This document shows, piece after piece, positions 7,876 through 15,544 of a stretch of 23,479 bases of DNA. Within the stretch, counting starts at the first letter, position 1, and each line of letters begins with the position of its first letter. The stretch spans positions 1 through 23,479 of the forward strand of contig CAYSRG010000031.1 of NCBI GenBank assembly GCA_964433555.1, read 5' to 3'. Below the pieces are notes generated by a model. That model was not told the origin of the DNA. It did not search any database and saw only the letters and a program-made list of their open reading frames with translations. The stretch comes from Stramentimicrobium sp964433555 (GTDB lineage: Bacteria; Atribacterota; Phoenicimicrobiia; Phoenicimicrobiales; Stramentimicrobiaceae). The position numbers were made by a program, and so were the translations under genes.

Positions 7876-7902
7876 ACAATTCTTATTGAATTGTGTTTTT
7901 TA
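7876..7902 (+). terminator. rho-independent terminator after the transposase
   Basis: A perfect 7-bp stem ACAATTC / GAATTGT (7876-7882 and 7888-7894) with a 5-base loop, followed by G and a run of T. The stem is AT-rich and therefore weak, but its position just after the transposase supports the call. Confidence 0.55.
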
Positions 7903-7980
7903 ATATCCACAGACTGTCAATGGTGATAAATAGTTGGTATAGTAGCCTTTTTATAATTGAATAGAAAAATATAATAAGTT

Positions 7981-8070
7981 GAGAAAGGTAAGCTACCTGA
8001 TACCAGAAAAGATAAGGCGCAAAGTTGTAGACTTAAAGTTTATAAACCATGGCCATCAGGCTGCCGATTT
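7981..8070 (+). ncRNA. candidate cyclic-di-GMP-I (GEMM-like) riboswitch
   Basis: Two stretches match the GEMM-I pattern: GGCGCAAAG (8016-8024, compare the conserved GGACGCAAAGC) followed by a GTAGACTTAAAG stretch, and CCATGGCCATCAGGCTGCCGA (8048-8068), close to the family's GG..AGCCAGGUUGCCGA receptor arm. AAAGGTAAG (7984-7992) could be the counterpart of AAAGGCAAACC, and CTAC (7993-7996) can pair with GTAG (8027-8030) as P1. A T run follows at 8068-8074. Against the call: the region between 7993 and 8016 does not fold into the clean GAAA-capped stem expected. It could be a divergent or decayed member. Such RNAs often control surface proteins, which fits the lipoprotein genes downstream, though the first is 500 bases away. 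Confidence 0.42.
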
Positions 8071-8110
8071 TTTTCAGGCTTGAACAGAAAAAAGGCGGGA
8101 GTTTCTCATA

Positions 8111-8374
8111 ATGACAACATATAAACAGGGCTCTTTATTAAAGAAATTTAAGAGGAAGGATTTTACAAAACAGCCGAACCAGTTTGATTCCGCTCTTAGT
8201 GATATTTTTCTGCTATTCTCAGTAGCCAAAATAATAGTTCTCTTCAGAAAATACTGCCAAAAAATACTCTATAAATTCTACAAAGAATATTTGCTGCATT
8301 TTGTATATCATCAAAAAAGCACCATAAAAACAGTAAGAAATCTCCTGCCCTTATCTATGTTAATTTTCACTTGA
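8111..8374 (+). CDS. hypothetical protein, doubtful
   Basis: An 87-codon frame starting MTTYKQGSLLKKFKRKDFTK after a GGCGGGAG ribosome-like site about 10 bases upstream. The beginning is basic and polar, and the rest is rich in F, Y, K and L without clear domains. The start resembles, faintly, the N-terminus of some DDE transposases, which would make it a truncated remnant, but this is only an impression. It lies directly downstream of the GEMM-like RNA, so it could be the regulated gene if it is real. AT-rich chance frame is the main alternative. Confidence 0.22.
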   Translation: MTTYKQGSLLKKFKRKDFTKQPNQFDSALSDIFLLFSVAKIIVLFRKYCQKILYKFYKEYLLHFVYHQKSTIKTVRNLLPLSMLIFT

Positions 8375-8573
8375 GGGAGGTGATCTACTACATACTAAAG
8401 AAGTAACAAAAGAATATTATCTAAAGCCAGCCCATAAGAAAAAACTATGGCTAATAAGGGATAATTTTTATTTTTTCTAAGCACTCTAAGTATTCTATTT
8501 TCTATTATTTCCTATTAACTAGTCTTGTATGTACCAAAATATTACCAAGAAACAGAAAGGAAAAATTTAAAAA
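8375..8573 (+). other. gap with a perfect ribosome site but no start codon
   Basis: GGGAGGTGAT at 8375-8384 is an almost perfect anti-16S complement, yet no ATG follows at the right distance. The frame through 8391-8480 reads HTKEVTKEYYLKPAHKKKLW and stops; this recalls the start of some transposases (EYYLKP followed by basic residues), so it may be the stub of a lost transposase gene. A GTG at 8380 opens only an 8-codon frame. The rest of the gap, up to 8573, is the leader of the lipoprotein gene, with AAAGGA before its ATG. Confidence 0.25.
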
Positions 8574-10238
8574 ATGAAAAGCAAAAAAAGTATTCTAACA
8601 ATTACTATCTTTCTACTACTGGTATTTGTTATAGCAGGTTGTAGTCTTCTACCCACCCCAACTAAGGGAGCTATTAAAGGAAGGGTGTTAATACCTCCTG
8701 GGGTAAGCATACTATCCCGAGATATTTCTGGTTGGGTACCGGTAGCTGGTGCCGAGGTAACCATAGTTGATGCCAATGGAGTTACCCATACCGCATATAC
8801 TGATGAGAATGGCTATTACAGCTTTGAGAATATTGCTGTCAATTCCAATACTGTTGTAACTGCTACTGTAGAGGTGAATGGTAATACTATTGTATTGAAG
8901 ACAGTCATTCCTGATGCGATAGCTGAGGGTGAAGAATACGATACCGGTACAATGGATCCAGAGTCAACAGCCTTAGCTTTAGTTGTAGAGCATTTATTAG
9001 ATGCAGGAATGGACCCGGGAGATATTGACTTAGATGAGATAAAAGATACTGATGCTTTTGCTAACCTGGTAGAAAAGGTAACCACAGCCATACAAGAAGG
9101 GAAAGATGTCACAGAAGACCCTGATGTTACAGAAGTAGTGGATGAAACCGTGGAAGAGATAATTTCCTCGGATGATACCCCTCCTTCCAATGGTGGTGGC
9201 GGAAATGGTGGAACAGGTCCTGTAGCAGATCCAGAGGCAGAGGCATTAGAGGAAGTTATTGCCGGTACTACATTGACAGGGGATTTAACTACTGGAATAA
9301 CAGCAACATTCCCAACAACAATCCCATCATTTTTTGATACCGCAGGTTATAAAATCAACTCAGAAATAGTGCTTTCTGATGCTGTAGATGGCACCATTAC
9401 CATCACACGTAATGGGACTCCATTGGTAATTGAGGATGGTTTAGATGCCGATACATATACCTATACACAATTGGTAGGAATAGCCGCTGGTAGCACTGAA
9501 CCATCTCCGGCAGACTTCACTAATGCTATATATGGTAGTCAAGTTGAAAATTACAGTATAAACGTTACAGGAAATACAGAAGCGATAAATACCACAGTAA
9601 TCATAAGGTCGATAATATCAAAAGATGATTTTGCCACGAAGGAAGTGTTAGATGAATTAAAAGACCTTACTTTACAGGTTTCAGTTGATGATCAAGCCTT
9701 ATTATTATTAAATAGAGTCAACGCATCTCAGCTTAGAATTACCGAACAGAATCAAGCGGAAGAAACAATTGGTTCGTTGCTGATAGACTACTTTGATTTA
9801 GAGGGTCCAGAGCCAAAAGTAGAGGTAGGTGAAACATGGGAAATTATAACCTTGTTCTGGTTTGATAACTATCATTACCAAGACAAATTCACCTTTGAAT
9901 CATTAAAGGCAGTTAGGACAGCACTATCTGATGTGAAAACTGAATATGCAAAAATTATCGCCACATTCCGGGGAGAAACTGGAGGTTATGATAGTAATGT
10001 TGAAGCTGTAGAAAAGTTTCTTGAATATCCTGCGAAATTAGCAGAGACTTCTTTAAGCGAGAATCGTACGGTAGCAGACGAGATAGAGGAGCTAAAGCCT
10101 TTTTATGATAGTGGAGCAATTACTGAAGAGAACAAGATTAGTGATAGTATTGCGGATACTGTGAATAACATTAAAGATATTAACATAACCACCTTGGGAG
10201 AATTTTTAAACGAATTACAGTCAAAATTAGCAGAGTAA
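8574..10238 (+). CDS. lipoprotein with carboxypeptidase-regulatory-like beta domain
   Basis: A 554-residue exported lipoprotein. Residues 1-22 are a signal peptide and the lipobox VIAGC ends at C23. Residues about 33-110 form a carboxypeptidase-regulatory/CNA-B-like beta-sandwich (GAIKGRVLIPPG..., PVAGAEVTIVDANGV, TDENGYYSFENIAV). An acidic helical stretch follows (about 125-200), then a glycine-rich linker NGGGGNGGTG at about 206-215, and a long C-terminal part (220-554) of mixed beta and helical character that I cannot place in a family. AAAGGA lies about 12 bases before the ATG. Followed directly by two terminators, so probably a single-gene transcript. Role unknown: such beta domains serve in surface binding. 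The GEMM-like RNA lies 500 bases upstream. Confidence 0.75.
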   Translation: MKSKKSILTITIFLLLVFVIAGCSLLPTPTKGAIKGRVLIPPGVSILSRDISGWVPVAGAEVTIVDANGVTHTAYTDENGYYSFENIAVNSNTVVTATVEVNGNTIVLKTVIPDAIAEGEEYDTGTMDPESTALALVVEHLLDAGMDPGDIDLDEIKDTDAFANLVEKVTTAIQEGKDVTEDPDVTEVVDETVEEIISSDDTPPSNGGGGNGGTGPVADPEAEALEEVIAGTTLTGDLTTGITATFPTTIPSFFDTAGYKINSEIVLSDAVDGTITITRNGTPLVIEDGLDADTYTYTQLVGIAAGSTEPSPADFTNAIYGSQVENYSINVTGNTEAINTTVIIRSIISKDDFATKEVLDELKDLTLQVSVDDQALLLLNRVNASQLRITEQNQAEETIGSLLIDYFDLEGPEPKVEVGETWEIITLFWFDNYHYQDKFTFESLKAVRTALSDVKTEYAKIIATFRGETGGYDSNVEAVEKFLEYPAKLAETSLSENRTVADEIEELKPFYDSGAITEENKISDSIADTVNNIKDINITTLGEFLNELQSKLAE

Positions 10239-10318
10239 GAAGTTTATAGCAAGGGAGTTCTCTGGATCAGCAAATATTTTATTAAGAGGACTTACTGTTC
10301 AATAAAGTACTAAATAAT

Positions 10319-10365
10319 TCCGTGGGAAAGCAAGCAATTAAGCGCTCTCTCACGGAGTTTTATTT
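10319..10365 (+). terminator. first terminator after the lipoprotein gene
   Basis: Left arm TCCGTGGGAAAGC (10319-10331) pairs with GCTCTCTCACGGA (10344-10356) with one mismatch and one G-U pair; GTTTTATTT follows. Confidence 0.75.
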
Positions 10366-10418
10366 ACCCCAGAACCCCTTGGGAGCAATCAAGCTCTTAA
10401 TGTGCTGGGGTGTTTTTT
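10366..10418 (+). terminator. second, adjacent terminator
   Basis: ACCCCAG (10366-10372) pairs with CTGGGGT (10405-10411), with an inner GAGC / GCTC stem, and is followed by GTTTTTT. It starts directly after the first terminator, making a tandem pair. Confidence 0.75.
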
Positions 10419-10915
10419 AACGGAATTGCATAACAAATAATGATAATAAAAATTTAAAACATGCCACAAAAACAATAACTGTCACGGATAATACTTTATG
10501 ACCTTAGGCTTTAACTGATATAAATAAGGAAAAACTTAGTATCAAATCTTTATTGTCAATAATAATGATTTGACCCCTTAAATATTCCCCTTAACTATTT
10601 ACTTTTTGTTGAGGCAATTCGTATTGTTTAATCTGGAATAATATTGTATTATGATTATGGAATTTATTTTTTATTAAAAATAAAATATGATTGTTTAGTA
10701 AAATATAATTTCAGTATGGTAAGGTGACAGGATAACAAATTAAATTTCTATTGGAAAGACTTTAAATAAATGAGAATTAATTTAGAGGAGGGCATGAGTA
10801 AAAATTACTACCAAATTCATTAAATATTATACCTATGCATGCTAAGAGTATCTGGGAATTTACAAGAGAAATTGACCCGAATTAATTAATTTTTAAGGAG
10901 AAAAGCTAAATAAAA
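10419..10915. other. intergenic region, 497 bases, upstream of the Cys-rich lipoprotein
   Basis: Very AT-rich. I see no gene of useful length. A strong AGAGGAGGG at 10784-10792 stands 1-2 bases before ATG 10794, but that frame has only nine codons and the spacing is too short for normal initiation. The real ribosome site of the next gene is AAGGAG at 10895-10900, 15 bases before its ATG, which is long. Promoter position is unclear. Confidence 0.4.
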
Positions 10916-11410
10916 ATGAACATTAAAAAATCATTAAAATTAATAATTGCTTTTTTAGTTATAGTATTCCTTTTAAGCGGTTGTCTCTCAAGGGTGATAC
11001 ATGTTACCGGGGTGGCAATCAACGGAGGCAACCAAGTTTTAAAGGTGGGGCAAACGCTACAGTTATCCGTAACGATTGAACCGATAGATGCCACAAATAC
11101 GGTGGTGTTCTGGGAATCAAGTGACATTAACAAAGTAACAATAGATGAAAATGGATTAGTTGAAGCTATAGCAATGCCCGGAGCTGACATTACTGTTATT
11201 ACTGAAGATGGCGAATTTGAAGACATCGTAGCAATTGCTGTGATACCGGCAAGTTCTAGCACTTCAAATAACACCTGTGATCCTTGCAACACCTGTGATC
11301 CATGTGACCCCTGTAACACCTGTGAACCGGAATGTGATCCCTGTGATCCATGTGGAGACTGTTATAATCCGTGTGAATGTGAATCTGATACCTGTAACAC
11401 CTGTAATTAA
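10916..11410 (+). CDS. lipoprotein with Big2-like domain and 14-cysteine C-terminal tail
   Basis: A 164-residue exported lipoprotein. Signal peptide 1-22, lipobox LLSGC with C23 as the acylated cysteine. Residues about 28-111 are a bacterial Ig-like (Big_2) domain: VTGVAINGGNQVLKVGQTLQL, then TVVFWESSDINKVTIDENG and ITVITEDG. After a serine-rich hinge (113-119) the last 44 residues contain 14 cysteines: 121, 124, 127, 130, 133 and 136 are each three apart, then 140, 143, 146, 149, 153, 155, 160 and 163, in CDPC, CNTC and CGDC units with alternating proline. No basic residues occur in the tail. The tail could bind metals or Fe-S clusters, or cross-link by disulfides at the surface. Closed by a good terminator. 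Confidence 0.8.
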   Translation: MNIKKSLKLIIAFLVIVFLLSGCLSRVIHVTGVAINGGNQVLKVGQTLQLSVTIEPIDATNTVVFWESSDINKVTIDENGLVEAIAMPGADITVITEDGEFEDIVAIAVIPASSSTSNNTCDPCNTCDPCDPCNTCEPECDPCDPCGDCYNPCECESDTCNTCN

Positions 11411-11471
11411 TAACACTATATAAATATTAAATATAAAGAATTAATATGTAAGATAATTTCTGATTTTAGAA

Positions 11472-11518
11472 AAGCCCGCTGATTAGAAGAAGATTATGGT
11501 ATCAGCGGGTTTATTGTT
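11472..11518 (+). terminator. rho-independent terminator after the Cys-rich lipoprotein
   Basis: CCCGCTGAT pairs with ATCAGCGGG (stem extended by A-T and G-U pairs: 11472-11483 with 11501-11512) and is followed by a T-rich TTTATTGTTT tract. Confidence 0.85.
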
Positions 11519-11871
11519 TCCTTCTAAGCTTAGGGCAAGAAGAAATATTGATGAATTTCACCCACTAAAATTACTACTTCAGCAATTCAGGTACCAATCT
11601 CATTTTTTCAAAAAATACCATCCTGACTATTAATCTTTCCTAAGACGAAAATACCTATTCCCTACCCATAGACAATGATTATTCAAATATGGATATACTC
11701 ACTTGAATTTTTAATTGAAGAGACCGCATCTGTTTAGGCATATTCAGGCATATTATTGTATTGATTTATCTTCATAACCAATATAAAATAAATGAATGTT
11801 CTCTTATAAATGTCACAAGTAATAATCATTATGAGAATATGATTTTTAAAAAGCAAGAAAGCATAAGATTA
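11519..11871. other. intergenic region before rsgA, 353 bases
   Basis: AT-rich. It contains a two-copy direct repeat AGGCATATT at 11736-11744 and 11746-11754, 9 bases each with one base between. The reading frame of rsgA is open upstream to 11761, but residues before 11872 do not look like the family. No other gene is visible. Confidence 0.45.
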
Positions 11872-12945
11872 ATGAACACACAAAATCAAAGTATTCCTAG
11901 ATGGATTATAGCAAAAAGTAAAGAGCTAAAACGGAAAGATTTTCAGATTGCGAGAATTTCCGGAGTACATAAAAACAGTTTTTCAGTACAAATGGATTCT
12001 GAGGAAGTTCTGGCTGAATTATCCGGTAATTTGATGTTTAATATTGAAACAGAATTAGATTATCCCACAGTTGGAGATTGGGTATATGCCCAATTCTTTA
12101 ATCAGAATAATTTGGCTATTATTCATGAGATAATCCCCAGAAGAACAATCTTAAAGCGGAAAACGGCTGGTAAAAAAATTGCTTATCAGTTGATAGCGGC
12201 CAATGTTGATACTGCCTTAATTATTCAATCGCTTGATCAGGATTTCAACCTCCGTCGACTGGAGCGTTACATAACCATTGTTAAAGAGGGGAATATTCAA
12301 CCGATTATTCTGCTAAGTAAAAGTGATTTATTATCGCAAATAGAATTAGAGGTTAAAATTTCAGATGTGCTCTCTATTTTGCCAGGAGCCAAGGTGATTG
12401 CCTTCAGCAATTTTAATAAGCATAACTTGATTCAGGTATCTGAGCTACTGGAAATGGGGAAAACTTATTGTTTAATTGGTTCATCAGGAGTAGGTAAAAC
12501 TACACTTCTCAACCATATTCTGGAAACAGATAAATTCAAAACACAGGAAGTAAGAAGAGACGGCAAAGGAAAGCATACTACCACCAATCGGCAATTGATT
12601 AACCTTTCCCAGAAAGGAATCATAATTGATACTCCCGGCATGCGTGAGCTTGGTTTGATAGATTCTCAAAAAGGCATAAGTGAAACTTTCCAGGAAATAT
12701 CAGATTTAGCTCAGATGTGTCTTTTTAAAGATTGTACCCATACTATAGAAAAAGGGTGTGCGATATTAGCTGCCTTAGCTGCTGGCAGTCTTTCCCCGGA
12801 AAGATATAATAATTATATCAAGATGAAAAAAGAATCTGCTCATTATGAAATGTCTTATTTTGAAAAAAGGAAAAAGGAGAGACAGACCGGTAAATTATAT
12901 AAAAATATTTTGAAGGAGCACCTTAGAAAAAAGAAATGGCAATAA
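11872..12945 (+). CDS. rsgA: ribosome small-subunit-dependent GTPase RsgA (YjeQ)
   Basis: A 357-residue circularly permuted GTPase that checks the 30S subunit during late maturation. Order is N-terminal OB-fold (about 24-90), GTPase core with motifs in permuted order, then a zinc-knuckle tail. G4-type LLSKSD is at 148-153, the P-loop GSSGVGKT at 203-210, the switch threonines in KHTTTNR at 234-240, and the G3 DTPG at 253-256. The zinc ligands are C283, C288, H290 and C296, as in YjeQ. The frame opens at 11761, but ATG 11872 is chosen because the stretch from there aligns with the normal N-terminus (about 20 residues before the FQIARIS strand); an in-frame ATG at 11839 is the alternative. No good ribosome site is seen at either. 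Ends 11 bases before the convergent minus-strand gene. Confidence 0.93.
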   Translation: MNTQNQSIPRWIIAKSKELKRKDFQIARISGVHKNSFSVQMDSEEVLAELSGNLMFNIETELDYPTVGDWVYAQFFNQNNLAIIHEIIPRRTILKRKTAGKKIAYQLIAANVDTALIIQSLDQDFNLRRLERYITIVKEGNIQPIILLSKSDLLSQIELEVKISDVLSILPGAKVIAFSNFNKHNLIQVSELLEMGKTYCLIGSSGVGKTTLLNHILETDKFKTQEVRRDGKGKHTTTNRQLINLSQKGIIIDTPGMRELGLIDSQKGISETFQEISDLAQMCLFKDCTHTIEKGCAILAALAAGSLSPERYNNYIKMKKESAHYEMSYFEKRKKERQTGKLYKNILKEHLRKKKWQ

Positions 12946-12956
12946 TAACTAATTGC

Positions 12957-13307
12957 TTATTTCTCATAAAGCTCATAATCTTCCTTTAATAGCTTCTCAG
13001 TCCAAATCAATTGCAACAAGTCTAACTCATCCTGATAATCAGTTTTTGCTTCATCTTCAGCATATTTTAATTCTTCCAGGATTTCAAGGGAAAAGCTATC
13101 TTTGCCAAATTTTTTCCAGTCCTCCTGGAGAGTCTTTATCGGGTGGTTACCCAGTTCTAATTTGAAATTGGTCATATTTATTTTGCTTTTTAGGTCTTTT
13201 GCCGCTTCAATAAAACATTTTTTATTTACCTTAGAGCGTATAGCAAATATACCCATTTTTGGTTTCATCAATTTATACTGCAGTTTTAATTCCTTTTTCC
13301 TATTCAT
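12957..13307 (-). CDS. GIY-YIG-like nuclease family protein, degenerate motif
   Basis: A 116-residue protein resembling small GIY-YIG proteins found in Clostridia (start MNRKKELKLQYKLMKPKMGIF, then KTLQEDWKKFGKDSFSLEILEEL). The canonical GIY triplet reads GIF (residues 19-21) and YIG reads FIE, so catalysis is doubtful; the family is assigned by overall pattern only. Basic at the start, acidic in the last third. A GGGTGAT ribosome-like site lies 5 bases before the ATG. Its 3' end faces rsgA with 11 bases between, so expression is separate. Role unknown. Confidence 0.65.
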   Translation of the reverse strand: MNRKKELKLQYKLMKPKMGIFAIRSKVNKKCFIEAAKDLKSKINMTNFKLELGNHPIKTLQEDWKKFGKDSFSLEILEELKYAEDEAKTDYQDELDLLQLIWTEKLLKEDYELYEK

Positions 13308-13510
13308 AAGTAATCACCCTTATCTTTTCCTGCTAAATATTATAAAATTTTTCTACCGACTAAAAATATAGTACTTAGAGGTCTATACCTAAATAGTGTT
13401 ATAAATATACCATAATTTGACTCATCAGGATAGCAAAATTAATGTATTTCCTTAGATCTTTAAGGTGTATTATAATTAAGTATATATTGGTAGTATAATA
13501 AAAATTATTT

Positions 13511-14320
13511 TTGTATTACCTTAACCTGATTAATTTGTTAAAAAATAATGGTATAAAATATAGCTTACAGACTATAACTGATTTAATAATTTATAAGAAA
13601 GATAGTGCTTTGAATAAGAAGAATTGTCAGATAAAAAACGCCACCACTATTGCCTCCTGGAGTGGAGGGAAAGATAGTTGTTTAGCTTGTTTTAAAGCCA
13701 TGGACAAAGGATATCAGATAGGATTTCTGTTAAATCTGATTTCCAGAAAATTCCAGCGATGCTGTTTTCATGGAATTCCCAAAAAGCTAATACAATTACA
13801 GGCGAATTTGATGGGCATTCCTTTGTTCCAAAAGGAGGTTAGCGATGATATGGCACTTTATGAGCAGGAGTTTAAGGAAGCCGTAACTTCTTTGAAATCT
13901 AAAGGTAGCCGGGAGATGGTTTTCGGCGATATATACTTAATGGAACATAAGAATTGGGTAGAAAGAGTTGGTCAAGATTTAAATATAGAAGTAATAGAAC
14001 CTTTATGGGGCACAAACACTTTGAAAGTCATGGAAGAATTTATAGATTTGGGCTTTAAAGCGGTAGTAGTAAGTGCCCAGGCGTCATTGTTTAGTAAGGA
14101 TATTATTGGTCAACCAGTAGACAGAGAAATTTTGGCTATATTGAAAAGAAAAGGTATTTGTCCTTGTGGTGAAAATGGGGAATATCATACTTTTGTCCTG
14201 GGCGGACCCATCTTTAAAAAAGGGGAAATAAGAATTAAGAAAAGCCAGGTAGTTTTTAAAGAAGGCTTCTGGTCGCACTGGTTTTTAGATATTCAGGATT
14301 ATGTTCAAATCCCCAAATAA
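13511..14320 (+). CDS. Dph6-like PP-loop ATP pyrophosphatase family protein
   Basis: A 269-residue frame carrying an N-type ATP-pyrophosphatase domain (ATP_bind_4/MJ0570-like). The PP-loop SGGKDS is at residues 51-56, and the family signature CPCGENGEYHTFVLGGP is at about 217-233. Archaeal and eukaryotic Dph6 makes the amide in diphthamide using ATP and ammonium; bacteria lack diphthamide, so the bacterial role is unknown and the name is by similarity only. The start is uncertain: the frame opens at TTG 13511 with no ATG before the PP-loop. A TATAAT at 13494-13499 would leave only a short leader, so TTG 13610 (residue 34, after an AAGAAAG) is a fair alternative start. Start codon should be treated as unresolved. 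Confidence 0.75.
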   Translation: MYYLNLINLLKNNGIKYSLQTITDLIIYKKDSALNKKNCQIKNATTIASWSGGKDSCLACFKAMDKGYQIGFLLNLISRKFQRCCFHGIPKKLIQLQANLMGIPLFQKEVSDDMALYEQEFKEAVTSLKSKGSREMVFGDIYLMEHKNWVERVGQDLNIEVIEPLWGTNTLKVMEEFIDLGFKAVVVSAQASLFSKDIIGQPVDREILAILKRKGICPCGENGEYHTFVLGGPIFKKGEIRIKKSQVVFKEGFWSHWFLDIQDYVQIPK

Positions 14321-14337
14321 TATTTGTTCTTCCTACT

Positions 14338-14389
14338 GTTGCTCAGGTGTTAATGGAAAAAATTAATTTCGTTTAACATGAGGAGCAAC
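14338..14389 (+). repeat. interrupted inverted repeat between two genes
   Basis: GTTGCTC (14338-14344) pairs with GAGCAAC (14383-14389), and an inner TGTTAA (14348-14353) pairs with TTAACA (14373-14378). The RNA would form a two-part stem with small internal loops and an AT-rich end loop. There is no T run after it, so it is not a standard terminator. Role unknown. Confidence 0.45.
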
Positions 14390-14534
14390 TACAGGATAAA
14401 TTAGAAATAGAGTTGTTTTCTGGGAGCGTTAAGGAGAAGCAATGATATAAACTAACGGCGAAGTGATTTTTAAAGGGTGTCAGCTTAAGGAGTTAGGATT
14501 AATTTATTAATAATAATTAATAAAAGTGGAGATC

Positions 14535-15398
14535 ATGAAAACAGAAATTTATTATTTTTCCGGAACTGGCAATTCCTTGTATGTGGCAAGGGAATTGCAG
14601 AAGAAAATCCCAAATTCATCCCTAATTCCCATAATAAGGCTATTAAATAAAAATATGAATATTAAAACGAATGCTGCTGTAATCGGATTCGTATTCCCGG
14701 TACATGCCTTGACTATTCCTATCTCAGTGAAAAGATTTCTCAAAAAAGTTGATATCAGTACTGCAGAATATATTTTTGCCATTGCTACGCGTGGTTCTAC
14801 TTTTTTCAGGGGATTTGAACTGATGGACCAATTATTAGCCAGAAAGAAAAAACAATTGCATGCCCATTTTATTCTTACTATGGGTTTGAATGATCCGAAG
14901 CATGAATCTTATCAAGATCCTGGTGATGATGAAATTTTCAGATTAGAAACGATTGTGCAAAAAAGATTAAATTCAATTAAGAATATCATACTTAACAAAA
15001 GGATTAGTCGGGAAAAGGACATAGAATATACTGTTGGTTTTTCCTACCACCCTCTTATTAATTATCTATTAGAAAAAACTGTTCTCTGGGGAATGGCTTT
15101 TTCTGAATATATAGGAGGAGTAAATTATTTCTACACAGATGATAAATGCACAGGGTGTGGTATCTGCGAGGAAATATGCTTAGCACAAAAAATAAAGATG
15201 AGGGATAAAAGACCAGTATGGCAAAAGAATGTATTCTGCTATATGTGCTATGCCTGTATAAACTTTTGTCCTGTTAAAGCTATACAAATCAATAGCATTC
15301 CAGGTGTTAAATCATTTACCACAACATCAGGCAGATATTCTCATCCTTATGCAAAAGTAAAAGATATTGCTTTACAAAAGAAAGAGGAAGCTGGTTAA
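14535..15398 (+). CDS. EFR1-type flavodoxin-ferredoxin fusion protein
   Basis: A 287-residue electron-transfer protein. Residues 1-160 are flavodoxin-like with the FMN phosphate loop SGTGNS at 9-14. Residues 205-245 carry two [4Fe-4S] motifs: C205-x2-C208-x2-C211-x3-C215 and C235-x2-C238-x2-C241-x3-C245, the second in the classic CxxCxxCxxxCP form. Such proteins (EFR1 family) occur mainly in anaerobes and are thought to shuttle electrons between flavin and ferredoxin partners. ATG 14535 is chosen over GTG 14526 because GTGGAG then acts as its ribosome site, though the spacing is short. It is separated from the PP-loop gene by 214 bases holding the inverted repeat, and precedes pfk by 146 bases. 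Confidence 0.85.
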   Translation: MKTEIYYFSGTGNSLYVARELQKKIPNSSLIPIIRLLNKNMNIKTNAAVIGFVFPVHALTIPISVKRFLKKVDISTAEYIFAIATRGSTFFRGFELMDQLLARKKKQLHAHFILTMGLNDPKHESYQDPGDDEIFRLETIVQKRLNSIKNIILNKRISREKDIEYTVGFSYHPLINYLLEKTVLWGMAFSEYIGGVNYFYTDDKCTGCGICEEICLAQKIKMRDKRPVWQKNVFCYMCYACINFCPVKAIQINSIPGVKSFTTTSGRYSHPYAKVKDIALQKKEEAG

Positions 15399-15544
15399 TA
15401 TAATTTTAGGCATTGATGCATTTAAAGTAAATCGTTTGATGTTGACGGTTTTTACAAATAACATAACAAAAGAATCTAAATATAAAGCAATTAAAAATCT
15501 CAGTTTGCAAATAAACATTAAGAAAAAGAGATGAGGATAATTTT

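Noticed and set aside
10794..10823. Nine-codon frame MSKNYYQIH after a strong AGAGGAGGG
   Set aside because: The ribosome site is only one or two bases from the ATG, and the frame is too short to be called; could be a leader peptide but nothing supports it.
15429..15451. Short hairpin AAATCGT/ACGGTTT before pfk as a terminator
   Set aside because: The stem is short with G-U pairing and the T run is weak.
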